Origin: Phocoena phocoena
Taxonomy: Eukaryota > Chordata > Mammalia > Artiodactyla > Phocoenidae
Assembly (NCBI RefSeq): GCF_963924675.1
Contig: NC_089223.1
Location: 11,172,881 to 11,236,880, forward strand
DNA: 64,000 nt
Reading direction: 5' to 3'
A model generated the notes under the pieces. The model did not search any database. It was not told where the DNA came from and saw only the letters and a program-made list of their open reading frames with translations. Positions 10,198 through 20,972 of the stretch are shown here, piece after piece (position 1 is the stretch's first letter; every line of letters starts with the position of its first letter). The position numbers and the translations under genes were made by a program.

Positions 10198-11088
10198 ATG
10201 AAAAGGCAGAGGGCTATGTGCCAGATGAAGGAACAGGATAAAACCCCCAAAATACAACTAAATGAAGTGGAGATAGGCAATCTTCCAGAAAAAGAATGCA
10301 GAAAAATGATAGTGAAGATGATCCAGGACCTCGGAAAAAGAATGTAGGCAAAGATCTAGAAGATGAAAGAAATGGTTAACAAAGACGTAGAAGAATTAAA
10401 GGACAAACAGAGATGAACAATACAATAACTGAAATGAAAAATATACTAGAAGGAATTAATAGCAGAATAACTGAGGTAGAAGAACGGATAAGTGACCTGG
10501 AAGACAGAATGGTGGAATTCACTGCTCCGGAACAGAATAAAGAAAAAGAATGAAAACAGCCTACGAGACCTCTGAGACAACATTAAATGCAACAGCATTC
10601 GCATTATAGGGGTCCCAGAAGGAGAAGACAGAGAGAAAGGACCCGAGAAAATATATGAAGAGATTATAGTTGAAAGCTTCCCTAACATGGGAAAAGAAAT
10701 AGCCACCCAAGTCCAAGAAGCACAGAGAGTCCCATACAGGATAAACCCAAGGAGAAACACACTGAGACACATAGTAATCAAACTGGCAAAAATTAAAGAC
10801 AAAAAAAAATTATTGAAAGCAGCAAGGGAAAAGTGACAAATAACATACAAGGGAACTCCCATAAGGTTAACAGCTGATTTCTCAGCAGAAACTCTACAAG
10901 CCAGAAGGGAGTGGCATGATATGCTTAAAGAGATGAAAGGGAAGAACCTCCAACCAAGATTACTCTACCAGGCAAGGATCTCATTCAGATTCGATGGAGA
11001 AATCAAAAGCTTTACAGAAAAGCAAAAGCTAAGAGAATTCAGCACCACCAAACCAGTTCTACAACAAATGCTAAAGGAACTTCTCTAA
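10198..11088 (+). pseudogene. L1 ORF1 pseudogene (copy 2)
   Basis: Aligns along its length with copy 1 ORF1: same ATG position (ATGAAAAGGCAG) and same end (CTAAAGGAACTTCTCTAA). It is broken by an early in-frame TAG after 'ggaaaaagaatg', by frame changes in the coiled-coil region and by a TGA near 10835 ('gggaaaagtgacaaa'). The RRM start (ATTATAGGGGTCCCAGAAGG) and the C-terminal ARREW region are readable. Not expected to give ORF1p. Confidence 0.9.
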
Positions 11089-11146
11089 ACGGGAAACACA
11101 AGAGAAGAAAAGAACCTACTAAAACAAACCCAAAACAATTAAGGAA

Positions 11147-14100
11147 ATGGTCATAGGAACATATATATCAATAATTACCTTAAAAATGAATGGATTAAAT
11201 GCTCCAAACAAAAGACACAGGCTTGCTGCATGGATACAAAAACAAGACCCATATATATGCTGTCTACAAGAGACCCACTTCAGATCTAGGAACACATACA
11301 GATTAAAAGTGAGGGGATGGAAAAAGATATTCCATGCAAATGGAAATCAAAAGAAAGCTGGAGTAGTAATACTCATATCAGATAAAATAGACTTTAAAAT
11401 AAAGAATATTACAAAGACAAGGAAGGACACTACATAATGATCAAGGGATCAATCCAAGAAGAAGATATAACAATTATAAATATATATGCACCCAACATAG
11501 GAGCACCACAATACATAAGGCAACTGCTAGCCTCTTTTATAGCTTAAAAGAGGAAATTGACAGTAACACAATAATAGTGGGGGACTTTAACACCTCACTT
11601 ACACCAATGGACAGATCATCCAAAATGAACATAAATAAGGAAAGAGAAGCTTTAAATGACACAATAGACCAGATAGATTTAATTGATATATATAGGATAT
11701 TCCATCCAAAAAAAGCAGATTACACTTTCCTCTCAAGTGCGCATGGAATATCCTCCAGGATAGATCACATCTTGGGTCACAAATCAAGCCACTGTAAATT
11801 TAAGAAAATTGAAATCATATCAAGCATCTTTTCTGCCCACAATGCTATGAGATTAGAAATGAATTACAGGGGAAAAAAAGTAAAAAACACAAACACATGG
11901 AGGCTAAACAATACGTTACTAAATAACCAAGAGATCACTGAACAAATCAAAGAGGAAATCAAAAAATACCTGGAGAAAAATGACAATGAAAACACGACGA
12001 TCCAAAACCTATGGGATGCAGCAAAAGCAGTTCTAAAAGGGAAGTTTATAGCTATAGAAGCCTAATTCAAGAAACAAGAAAACTCTCCAATAAACAATCT
12101 AATCTTACACCTAAAGGAACTAGAGAAAGAAGAACAAACAAAACCCGAAGTTAGCAGAAGGAAAGAAATCATAAAGATCAGAGCAGAAATAAATGAAATA
12201 GAAATAAAGATAACAATAGCAACGATCAATAATACTAAAAACTTGTTTTTTGAGAAGATAAACAAAACTGATAAACCTTTAGCCAGACTCATCAAGAAAA
12301 AGAGGGAGGGGACTCAAATCAATAAAATTAGAAATGAAAAAGGAGAAGTTACAACAGACACGGCAGAAATAAAAAGCATCCTAAGAGACTACTACAAGCA
12401 ACTCTATGCCAATAAAATGGACAAACTGGAAGAAATGGACAAATTCTTAGAAAGGTATAACCTTCCAAGACTGAACCAGGAAGAAATAGAAAATGTGAAC
12501 AGACCAATCACAAGTAATGAAACTGAAACTGTGATTAAAAATCTTCCAACAGAAAAAATCCAGGACCAGATGGCTTCACAGGTGAATTTTATCAAACATT
12601 TAGAGAAGAGCTAACACCCATCCTTCTCAAACTCTTCCAAAAAATTGTGGAGGAAGGAACAATCCCAATCTCATTCTATGAGGCCACCATCAGGCTGATA
12701 CCAAAACCAGACAAAGATACTACAAAAAAAGAAAATTACAGACCAATATCACTGATGAATATGGATGCAAAAGTCCTCAACAAAATACTAGCAAACAGAA
12801 TCCAACAACACATTAAAAGGATCATACACCATGATCAAGTGGGATTTATCCCAGGGATGCAAGGATTCTTCAATATACATAAATAAATCAATGAGATACA
12901 CCATATTAACAACTTGAAGAATAAAAACCATACGATCATCTCAGTAGATGCAGAAAAATCTTCTGACAAAATTTAACACCCAGTTATGATAAAAGCTCTC
13001 CAGAAAGTGGGCATAGAGGGAACTGACCTCAACATAATAAAGGTCATATATGACAAACCTACAGCAAACAACATTCTCAATGGTGAAAAATTGAAACCAT
13101 TTCCTCTATGATCAGGAAGAAGACAAGCATGTCCACTCTCACCACTATTATTCAACATAGCTTTGGAAGTCCTAGCCATGGCAATCAGAGAAGAAAAATA
13201 AATAAAAGGAATACAAATTGGAAAAGAGGAAGTAAAACTGTCACTGTTTGCAGATGACATACTATACATAGAGAATCCTAAAGATGCCACCCAAAAACTA
13301 CTAGAGCTAATCAATGAATTTGGTAAAGTTGCAGGATACAAGATTAATGCACAGAAATCTCTTGCATTCCTATACACTAATGATGAAAAATCTGAAAGAG
13401 AAATTAAGGAAACCCTCCCATTTACCATTGCAACAAAAAGAATAAAATACCTAGGAATAAACTTACCTAGGGAGACAAAAGACCTGTATGCAGAAAACTA
13501 TAAAACACTGATGAAAGAAATTAAAGATGATACCAACAGATGGAGAGATATACCATGTTCTTGGATTGAAAGAATCAATATTGTGAAAATGACTATACTA
13601 CCCAAAGTAATGTACAGATTCAATGCAATCCCTATCAAATTACCAATGGCATTTTTTATGGAACTAGAACAAAAAAATCTTAAAACTTGTATGGAGACAC
13701 AAAAGACCCTGAATAGGCAAAGCAGTCTTGAGGGAAAAAAATGGAGCTGGAGGAATCAGACTCCCTGACTTCAGACTATACTACAAAGCTACAGTAATCA
13801 AGACAATATGGTACTGGCACAAAAACAGAAACATAGATCAATGGAACAAGATAGAAAGCCCAGAGATAAACCCACGCTCCTATGGTCAACTAGCCTAAGA
13901 CAAAGGAGGCAAGGATATACAATGGAGAAAAGACAGTCTCTTCAATAAGTGGTGCTGGGAAAACTGGACAGCTACATGTAAAAGAATGAAATTAGAACAT
14001 TCCCTAACACCATATACAAAAATAAACTCAAAATGGATTAAAAACCTAAATGTAAGACCAGACACTATAAAACTCTTAGAGGAAAATATAGGAAGAACAC

Positions 14101-14969
14101 TCTTTGACATAAATCACAGCAAGATCTTTTTTGATCCACCTCCTAGAGTAATGGAAATAAAAACAAAAATAAACGAATGGGACCTAAGTAAACTTAAAAG
14201 CTTTTGCACAGCAAAGGAAACCATAGACAAGATGAAAAGACAACCTTCAGAATGGGAGAAAGTATTTGCAAATGAATGAATGGACAAAGAATTAATCTCC
14301 AAAATATATAAACAGCTCATACAGCTCAATATTAAAAAAACAAACAACCCAATCCAAAAATGGGCAGAAGACCTAAATAGACATTTCTCCAAAGAAGACA
14401 TACAGATGGCCAAGAAGCATATGAAAAGCTGCTCAACATCACTAATTATTAGAGAAATGCAAATCAAAACTAAAACGAGGTATCACCTCACACCACTTAG
14501 AATGGGCATCATCAGAAAATCTACAAACAACAAATGCTGGAGAGGGTGTGGAGAAAAGGTAACCCTCTTTCACTGTTGGTGGGAAAGTAAATTGATATAG
14601 CCACTATGGGGAACAGTATGGAGGTTCCTTAAAAAACTAAAACTAGAATTACCATATGATCCAGCAATCCCACTACTGCACATATACCCAGAGAAAACCA
14701 TAATTCAAAAAGACACATGCACCCCAGTGTTCATTGCAGCACTATTTACAATAACCAGGTCATGGAAACAACCTAAATGCCTATTTACAGACAAATGGAT
14801 AAAGAAGTTATGGTACATATATACACTGGAATATTACTCAGCCATAAAAAGGAACGAAATTGGGTCATTTGCTGAGACGTGGATGGATCTAGAGACTGTC
14901 ATACAGAGTGAAGTAAGTCAAAAAGAGAAAAACAAATATCGTAAATTAACACATATATGTGGAACCTAG
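11147..14969 (+). pseudogene. L1 ORF2 pseudogene (copy 2)
   Basis: Starts ATGGTCATAGG and reads as endonuclease (TLKMNGLN, LQETHF) until a frameshift near 11430. It then reopens as MGDFNTSLTPMD at 11577 and runs to a stop at 12063, with further breaks near 12560, 12885, 12975 and 13110. In the endonuclease the H229 region reads FSAHNAMR, so the aspartate before the histidine is lost. At the RT core, 'tttgcagatgacatactat' still encodes FADD but a 3-bp loss follows. The C-terminal CWRGCGEK part is present. It ends ITHICGT-like at 14969. Confidence 0.9.
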
Positions 14970-15200
14970 AAAAATGGTACAGATGAACCAGTTTGCAGGG
15001 CAGAAATTGAGATACACATGTAGAGAACAAACGTATGGACACCAAGAGGAGAAAGCGGCGGGAGGGTGGTGGTGGTGGTGTGAAGAATTGGGCGATTGGG
15101 ATTGACATGTATACACTGATGTGTATAAAATTGATGACTATTAAGGACATGTTGTATAAAAAAATAAATAAAATTAAATTTAAAATTTGTTTAAGAGAAA

Positions 15201-15219
15201 AAGAAATGCTACACTTACG
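15201..15219 (+). repeat. 3' target-site duplication of L1 copy 2
   Basis: Perfect 19-bp match to 10058-10076. Confidence 0.93.
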
Positions 15220-15954
15220 TATAAAGGGTGTGTTTTCCTTGGCTGAATTTATATTTAAGCTATTATACAGAAGTATACAATCATCTTTATGTTATGTAAA
15301 TTTGGAATAAGACATAATTCATTTGAAAAAAGACAGTGTAGTAAGATTATGAATCATCCTTCCTCAAAGGTGATATTCTGTAACTTTTATAAATACTTCT
15401 TGTGTTTTTCCTTTATTGCATTTTATATTGTTTGAAATCTCCAGGAATATGAGGTAAAGATGTAAGTTGTTTTCTCCTTTTTGACCTCTTTTACTCTCCA
15501 TAAACTTCTGAAAAATTCTCCTGTATTACTAGTCACGGTCCAAAGGCAAACTTTTAGATTTTTCAAAAACTGGTTGGTTTTTAGTGTAGAACAAATGTTA
15601 CAGAAGAAAAGTGATATAAAAAAAAAAAAAAGAAAAGAGAAGAAAAGAACAGGTGGACATATCAGAAATATACTTAGAGATTAAATAATTTAATAACTAT
15701 TTCCTTTTTGTGATATATCTTATGAAATGATGAAAACATATACTAAGTAAGTATTCAAGCTCATCTTTTGTTGCAGTATGGGGTGGGTGTTAGTGTTGTT
15801 TTTTATTGACTTGCTTGCTTTTTTTTTGTTTTGCATTCTTATCTTGCACTTTCTTCGATTAGCCACTACTCAAATTCAAATCCATACACTGTAGAAGTCA
15901 TATTCTCAGTATTTTAGAAATCATAAGGAAATATGATTCATCTACTCAAAATGC
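15220..15954. other. AT-rich intergenic DNA, nothing recognised
   Basis: Contains an A-rich/AAAAG run near 15620-15650 and no supported gene. Confidence 0.55.
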
Positions 15955-16055
15955 TTTGCTTTATAGATGAATAAACTGAGGTCTTGAGAGGCTAAGCCCT
16001 GTCCAAAAGACACTAGGAGCAAAACCTTGTGGTTCAGTACTTTATGCACCACTGC
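15955..16055 (+). mobile_element. Probable MIR SINE fragment
   Basis: 'tagatgaataaactgaggtcttgagaggctaagccctgtcc' matches the MIR core (gatgaggaaactgaggctcagagaggttaagtgacttgcc). Confidence 0.6.
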
Positions 16056-16674
16056 AGCAGCCTCGTATATGGACCACCTCCTTTAGAATTTTCTCCTCCT
16101 TTCTACCAGCCATATTGCTTCCAGTTAAATCAGTCATTCCATGTCTCAACAAGTCTAGCAACCAGTTAGATACCCATAGAGAACCTAATCTTTATGAAGC
16201 ACTTCACGATCTGCCCCAAAGCTCATTTTTATACTATGTTCCCTTTATAAGCTCTATACGTCAATCAAACTTGTATTTTCTTTCTCTGTGCCTTTGTATT
16301 AATCATTTTTCCATCTCAAATATCAATTTTCCATCTCTGTCAAAGTCTACATATTGATCCAAATGCAGAACAAGTGCTAACACTACAAAGAATTACTTAT
16401 ATATAAAAACTATCAAAAGCACTGTATGAAAGGTAGTTTTGTTCCCATATTAATTACTTATAAATAAATTATAAAGAGGTTAAGTCAACTGTCCACAGAG
16501 CTAGTAAGAAAAAAAGAAAGTTGAAAATTAATTAAATTTGTTCTGACCGCCCCAGTATCATTGCTGAAGTTATTTAAGCTACCATTAAATACTGCTAAAG
16601 TTCACATTAATCACCTCTATGTGTCTACTGTCACCTGTGTCCAAAGTATGATTCTAATTCCACTATTGTTGTAA
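16056..16674. other. Intergenic DNA, weak MIR trace at 16440-16510
   Basis: 'ataaagaggttaagtcaactgtccacagagctagtaag' resembles the MIR core and 3' part; too diverged to be sure. Nothing else recognised. Confidence 0.4.
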
Positions 16675-16758
16675 AGAACCATACACACTTGCATACATGC
16701 AGGCCTATGCACACATGCACACACAGTATGAGATGTCTGCAGACAAAATAACAGAGCA
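16675..16758 (+). repeat. Dispersed duplication, copy A (84 bp)
   Basis: Runs from AGAACCATACACACTTGCAT to ACAGAGCA. A second copy lies at 18658-18733 in the same orientation and lacks one internal 8-bp ACATGCAC unit; only two other bases differ. It is not part of any repeat I recognise. Confidence 0.9.
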
Positions 16759-18657
16759 AAGTTTCCTAACTTCCAATCAGTGATTGGGCATGTCTCTTCA
16801 TTTCACCACTCCTCTCCAAGTGTATCTCTGTTACAGTGAGCAGATTCCCATGAATTGTTCTGTGGCTATTCTTCTGGATATTAACCAGAGAAAAAGCAAT
16901 AAATCCCACTCTGGATAAAGGAATAAAATAGGAATATCATATTGAAAAATAATATACACAAGGGTTAAAGAAAAATAATATATGAAGATTAAAGGAAAAA
17001 ATATTGTGGTACCACAAGAAGGTAAGGACTTGATCCCATGGCCCCCTTTTTACTTGTGTTTTTTATTTGGTGATGAAGGTTTACAGATGTTTCTTGAACC
17101 CATCAAGTTGAACAACAGCATAGATACTACCATATATGTATATATACACACATATATATACATATATATAGTAATCTTTTGTGGTATGTTAAGTATCTTA
17201 TACTATGTAATCTTTTGCATAAAGTATCTTATATGATGATTCAAGTCATTGATTTTTCCAAATGTAAATTACACTTAACAAGGAAGTTCTGTATGGACTA
17301 GAATTTCAACAACAGTAGCACAAAAGCAATGGAAAACTCATTTATGTTTACGGAGGAAGTCTTCTTTATATGACCTGAGACTTCCCTGAAGAACTATGTT
17401 GTAAATCATCTTGTAGAATAGAAAGTTTCAGAGTTGATGGTCCAACCCCACTGTATGACCTAAGACAGATAATTAATTATTCCACACCTCTGACCCCTTA
17501 CATTAAAAATAACTTTTTACTTCATAGGTATAAATATTAGTGCTTATCTCTGTTCAGAAACTTTGCCTCTACTTATTCATGGAATTTTCTGTCTTCCTTT
17601 TGAACATTTTTATTAACTTTTCCACCACAATATCAAAATAAATACAGCTCAACACTACAATTTTTACACCCATGAGCATTTCTGGTTAGAGATTTATTGA
17701 ACAAGTGTTACATATTATTTATTAACTAAAATGTGATTTTTCTTGAAGTTAGGTATTCATGCAAATTTTGTATCTTATTAACACAATTAACATTGTTACT
17801 TAAAAATCACTGTATGAGAGACTTTTTTGATGAATCAGAAAGAGAATAAAATGATTTAATTATTAAATGTCAAATTAGCAAAAGAAATCTGGAGTCATGA
17901 GATATGTTTATGTTGGTCTCATGAAATTCTCATAGTAGAGCTGTATGTCTGCAGGTCTCCTCCTGAGAGAATATTGGCTCCTTCCATAACTAAACAGGTG
18001 ACCCTACTGTTCCCTGGAGTAGCTTCCATTTACCTTGTTAAAATGAATCACTCTCAAATAAGAATAATTCCTCACTTGTTGCTTAGCCTGTTAGACGCTG
18101 CTATGTTCTGAATGATTTATGATCATACATTTAAATAACTACATTGGTCCTGTTGTTCTAATATTTCACCACAGCTAACAAGAAGATACATGCAGATAAA
18201 TGTACTACAACATCACCTCTCTTCAAGTCTTTCCTCTACTAGAAATTAACCATCTCTAAATAAAAAAAACCACCCAGTCTTTCCCCATTGGAACTTAAAT
18301 AGTAAGTCTACATTAATGTAATATTACTTTATAATATACAACAATCAAAATAGCATTGCTGCAGCTACCCTCTACTAAATATAAGTTAGAATATACTTTA
18401 TATAATGGAAAAAACTAAACTTAGCCTGTTTAAGAGAAAAATGTAACTAAAAGGAATAAATTACTTTGGTAATCAAAATAATAAAATGGATACTTAAGAT
18501 CGTATATTAATCACTTGGTACAAATTTCACTGAAGTTGGAGATACGTTGAATTGTTTATTTGGGCAGGAGGAGGATGACGATAATAGCCTATTCTATCTA
18601 GAGAGGAGAAACATTTCTCCTGTTCTAGAACAAAATGCTGCAACCCTATCACATTTT
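16759..18657. other. AT-rich intergenic DNA with a short (TA)n tract
   Basis: No gene visible. A (TA)/(CATA) microsatellite lies at about 17130-17170. The rest is AT-rich without recognised repeats. Confidence 0.5.
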
Positions 18658-18733
18658 AGAACCCTACACACTTGCATACATGCAGGCCTATGCACACACA
18701 GTATGAGATGTCTGTAGACAAAATAACAGAGCA
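18658..18733 (+). repeat. Dispersed duplication, copy B (76 bp)
   Basis: Partner of 16675-16758, about 1.98 kb downstream of it. Homology stops sharply after ACAGAGCA. Confidence 0.9.
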
Positions 18734-19079
18734 TAATAAGCATGAGCGAATTCTTATTTTGACAAGAGAATTCTTAATAAGCATTCAGAAACCACAGCAA
18801 CCACACTTAGTACAAGCCAGCCCTAATACATAGATTCATTCCTCTAGAGCTTGCTCAGTCTCATTTTTGTCCCTCACTTTTCTCCTAGGTTGTTTTTACT
18901 GCCAGTAAAATAATGGTCAGTAGCCATGGAAAGAAAAAAACAATGCTGTATTTAGAAACAGAGGTTAAGGTCAAGTCTCCACTTAACAAAGAGAAATAAA
19001 GGACTAAAACACAGGCCAAGGTCTGAAGTCTCCCAACTGCTTAGTGGGAAACTAACTAACTGATTCTTTATCCCATAAC

Positions 19080-19258
19080 TACCCCAGCCCCTTGTCTTCC
19101 GGGAGCCAGATTTGAGATTTATTCTCCTGTCTTCTCCTTGGCTGCCTTGTGAATAAGCTCTGTCTTTGCTGCAAACCTTGCATGTCTCAGCGTTTTGGCT
19201 TGCTGTGTTTCTGACAAAGGGAACCTGGCTCAGATAAATCGCCTAGCAAAGAAAAATC
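19080..19258 (+). mobile_element. Possible LTR 3' fragment (ERV1-like)
   Basis: The stretch reads 'ctccttggctgccttgtgaataagctctgtctttgctgcaaaccttgcatgtctcagcgttttggcttgctgtg'. The order polyadenylation-signal-like AATAAG, 'tctttgctgcaa', 'tctcagcgttttggcttgctgtg' is that of gammaretrovirus-type LTR R/U5 segments. No internal viral sequence is present. Its left end is not defined. Confidence 0.4.
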
Positions 19259-19732
19259 CAAGACACCAGTCAGATTTTTACCACAGTTGTCTACGCCATG
19301 TGGCTGACAGGGTCTTGGTGCTCTGTCAGGTGTCAGGCCTCAGCCTCTGAGAGGGGGAGAGCCAAGTTCAGGACACTGGACCACCGGAGACCTCCAGGCC
19401 CCATGTACTATCAATCAGCGAGAGCTTTCCCAGAGATCTCTGCCTCAACGCTAAGACCCAGTGCCACACAATGACCAGCAAGCTCCAGTGCTGGACACCC
19501 TATGCCAAACAACTAGCAAGAGAGGACCACAACCCAACCCATTAGTAGAGAGGCTGCCTAACATCATAATAAGGTCACAGACACTCCAAAACACACGACG
19601 TGGTTCACCCAACAGAAAGACAAGATCCAGCCCCATCAACCAGAACAGGCACTAGCCCCCTCCACCAGGAACCCTACACAACCCATTGAACCAACCTTAG
19701 CCACTGGGGCAGACACCAAAAACAACAGGAAC

Positions 19733-19954
19733 GGGGCTTCCCTGGTGGCACAGTGGTTGACAGTCCCCCTGCTGATGTAGGGGACATGGGTTCGTGCCCC
19801 GGTCCGAAGATCCCACGTGCCACAGAGCGGCTGGGCCCGTGGGCCATGGCCGCTGAGCCTGCGCCTCCGGGGCCTGTGCTCCACAACGGGAGAGGCCACA
19901 ACAGTGAGAGGCCCACGTACCGCAAAAAAAAAAAAAGAAACCAACCAACAAACA
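19733..19954 (+). mobile_element. Short CHR SINE inside L1 copy 3
   Basis: CHR head with A and B boxes and the ~190-bp body, tail (A)n followed by 'gaaaccaaccaacaaac'. Perfect 15-bp target-site duplication AAAAACAACAGGAAC at 19718-19732 and 19955-19969. The duplication is L1 sequence, so the SINE is younger than copy 3. Confidence 0.95.
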
Positions 19955-20022
19955 AAAAACAACAGGAACTATGAATCTGCAGGCTGTGAAAAGGAGACCC
20001 CAAACACAGTAAGTTAATCAAA

Positions 20023-20913
20023 CTGGGAAGACAGAGAAATATGCAGCAGAAGGAGCAAGGTAAAAACCCACCAGACCAAACAAATGAAGATGAAATAGGC
20101 AGTCTACCTGAAAAAGAATGCAGAATAATGACAGTAAAGATGATCTAAAGTCTTAGAAATAGAATGGAGAAAATACAAGAAACATTTAACAACGAACTAG
20201 TAGAACGAAAGAGCAAACAAACAATAATGAACAGCACAGTAAATGAAATTAAAAATTCTCTAGAAGGATTCAGTAACAGAATAACTGAGGCAGAAGAACG
20301 GATAAGAGACCTGGAAGACAAATTAGTGGAAATAACTGCCTCAGAGCTGAATAAAGAAAAAAGAATGAAAAGAATTGAAGACAGTCTCAGAGACTTCTGG
20401 GACAACACTAAATGCACCAATATTCAAATTATAGGGGTCCCAGAAAAAGAAGAGAAAAAGAAAGGGACTCAGAAAATATTTGAAGAGATTATAGTTGAAA
20501 ACTTCCCTAATATGGGAAAGGAAGTAGTAAATCAAGTCCAGGAAGTGTATAGAGTCCCATACAGGATAAATCCAAGGATAAACACACCAAGAAACATATT
20601 AATCAAACTATCAAAAATTAAATACAAAGAAAAATTATTAAAAGCAGCAAGGGAAAAGCAACAAATAATAAACAAGGGAATCCCCAAAAGGTTAACAGCT
20701 GATCTTTCATCAGAAACTCTGCAAGCCAGAAGGGAGTGGCAGGATGTATTTAAAGTGATGAAGGGGAAAAACCTACAAGCAAGGTTACTCTACCCAGCAA
20801 GGATCTCATTCAGATTCGATGGAGAAATTAAAACCTTTATAGACAAGCAGAAGTTAAGAAAATTCAGCACCACCAAACCAGCTTTACAACAAATGCTAAA
20901 GGAATTTCTCTAA
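20023..20913 (+). pseudogene. L1 ORF1 pseudogene (copy 3)
   Basis: The position of the copy 1 start codon reads CTG, and the N-terminal part has a stop ('aagatgatctaaag' near 20145). From 20164 the frame is open for 249 aa to the natural stop. It keeps the coiled coil (AEERIRDLEDKL), the RRM start (NIQIIGVPE), ARREW and LQQMLKEFL. Could give only an N-truncated protein if translated. Confidence 0.9.
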
Positions 20914-20972
20914 GCAGGAAACACAAGAGAAGGAAAAGACCTACAAAAAACAAACCCAAAAGAATTAAGAAA

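Larger units (their letters stand above)
10077..15200 (+). mobile_element. 5'-truncated LINE-1 (copy 2), defective
   Basis: About 5.1 kb, starting ~120 bp before ORF1 and ending in an A-rich, AAATAAATAAAATT-type tail. Perfect 19-bp target-site duplications mark both ends exactly. Both ORFs carry frameshifts and stops. Its 3' UTR (GGTGGTGG run, then 'attgacatgtatacactgatgtgtataaaat') differs from that of copies 1, 3 and 4, so it is a different subfamily. Confidence 0.93.
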
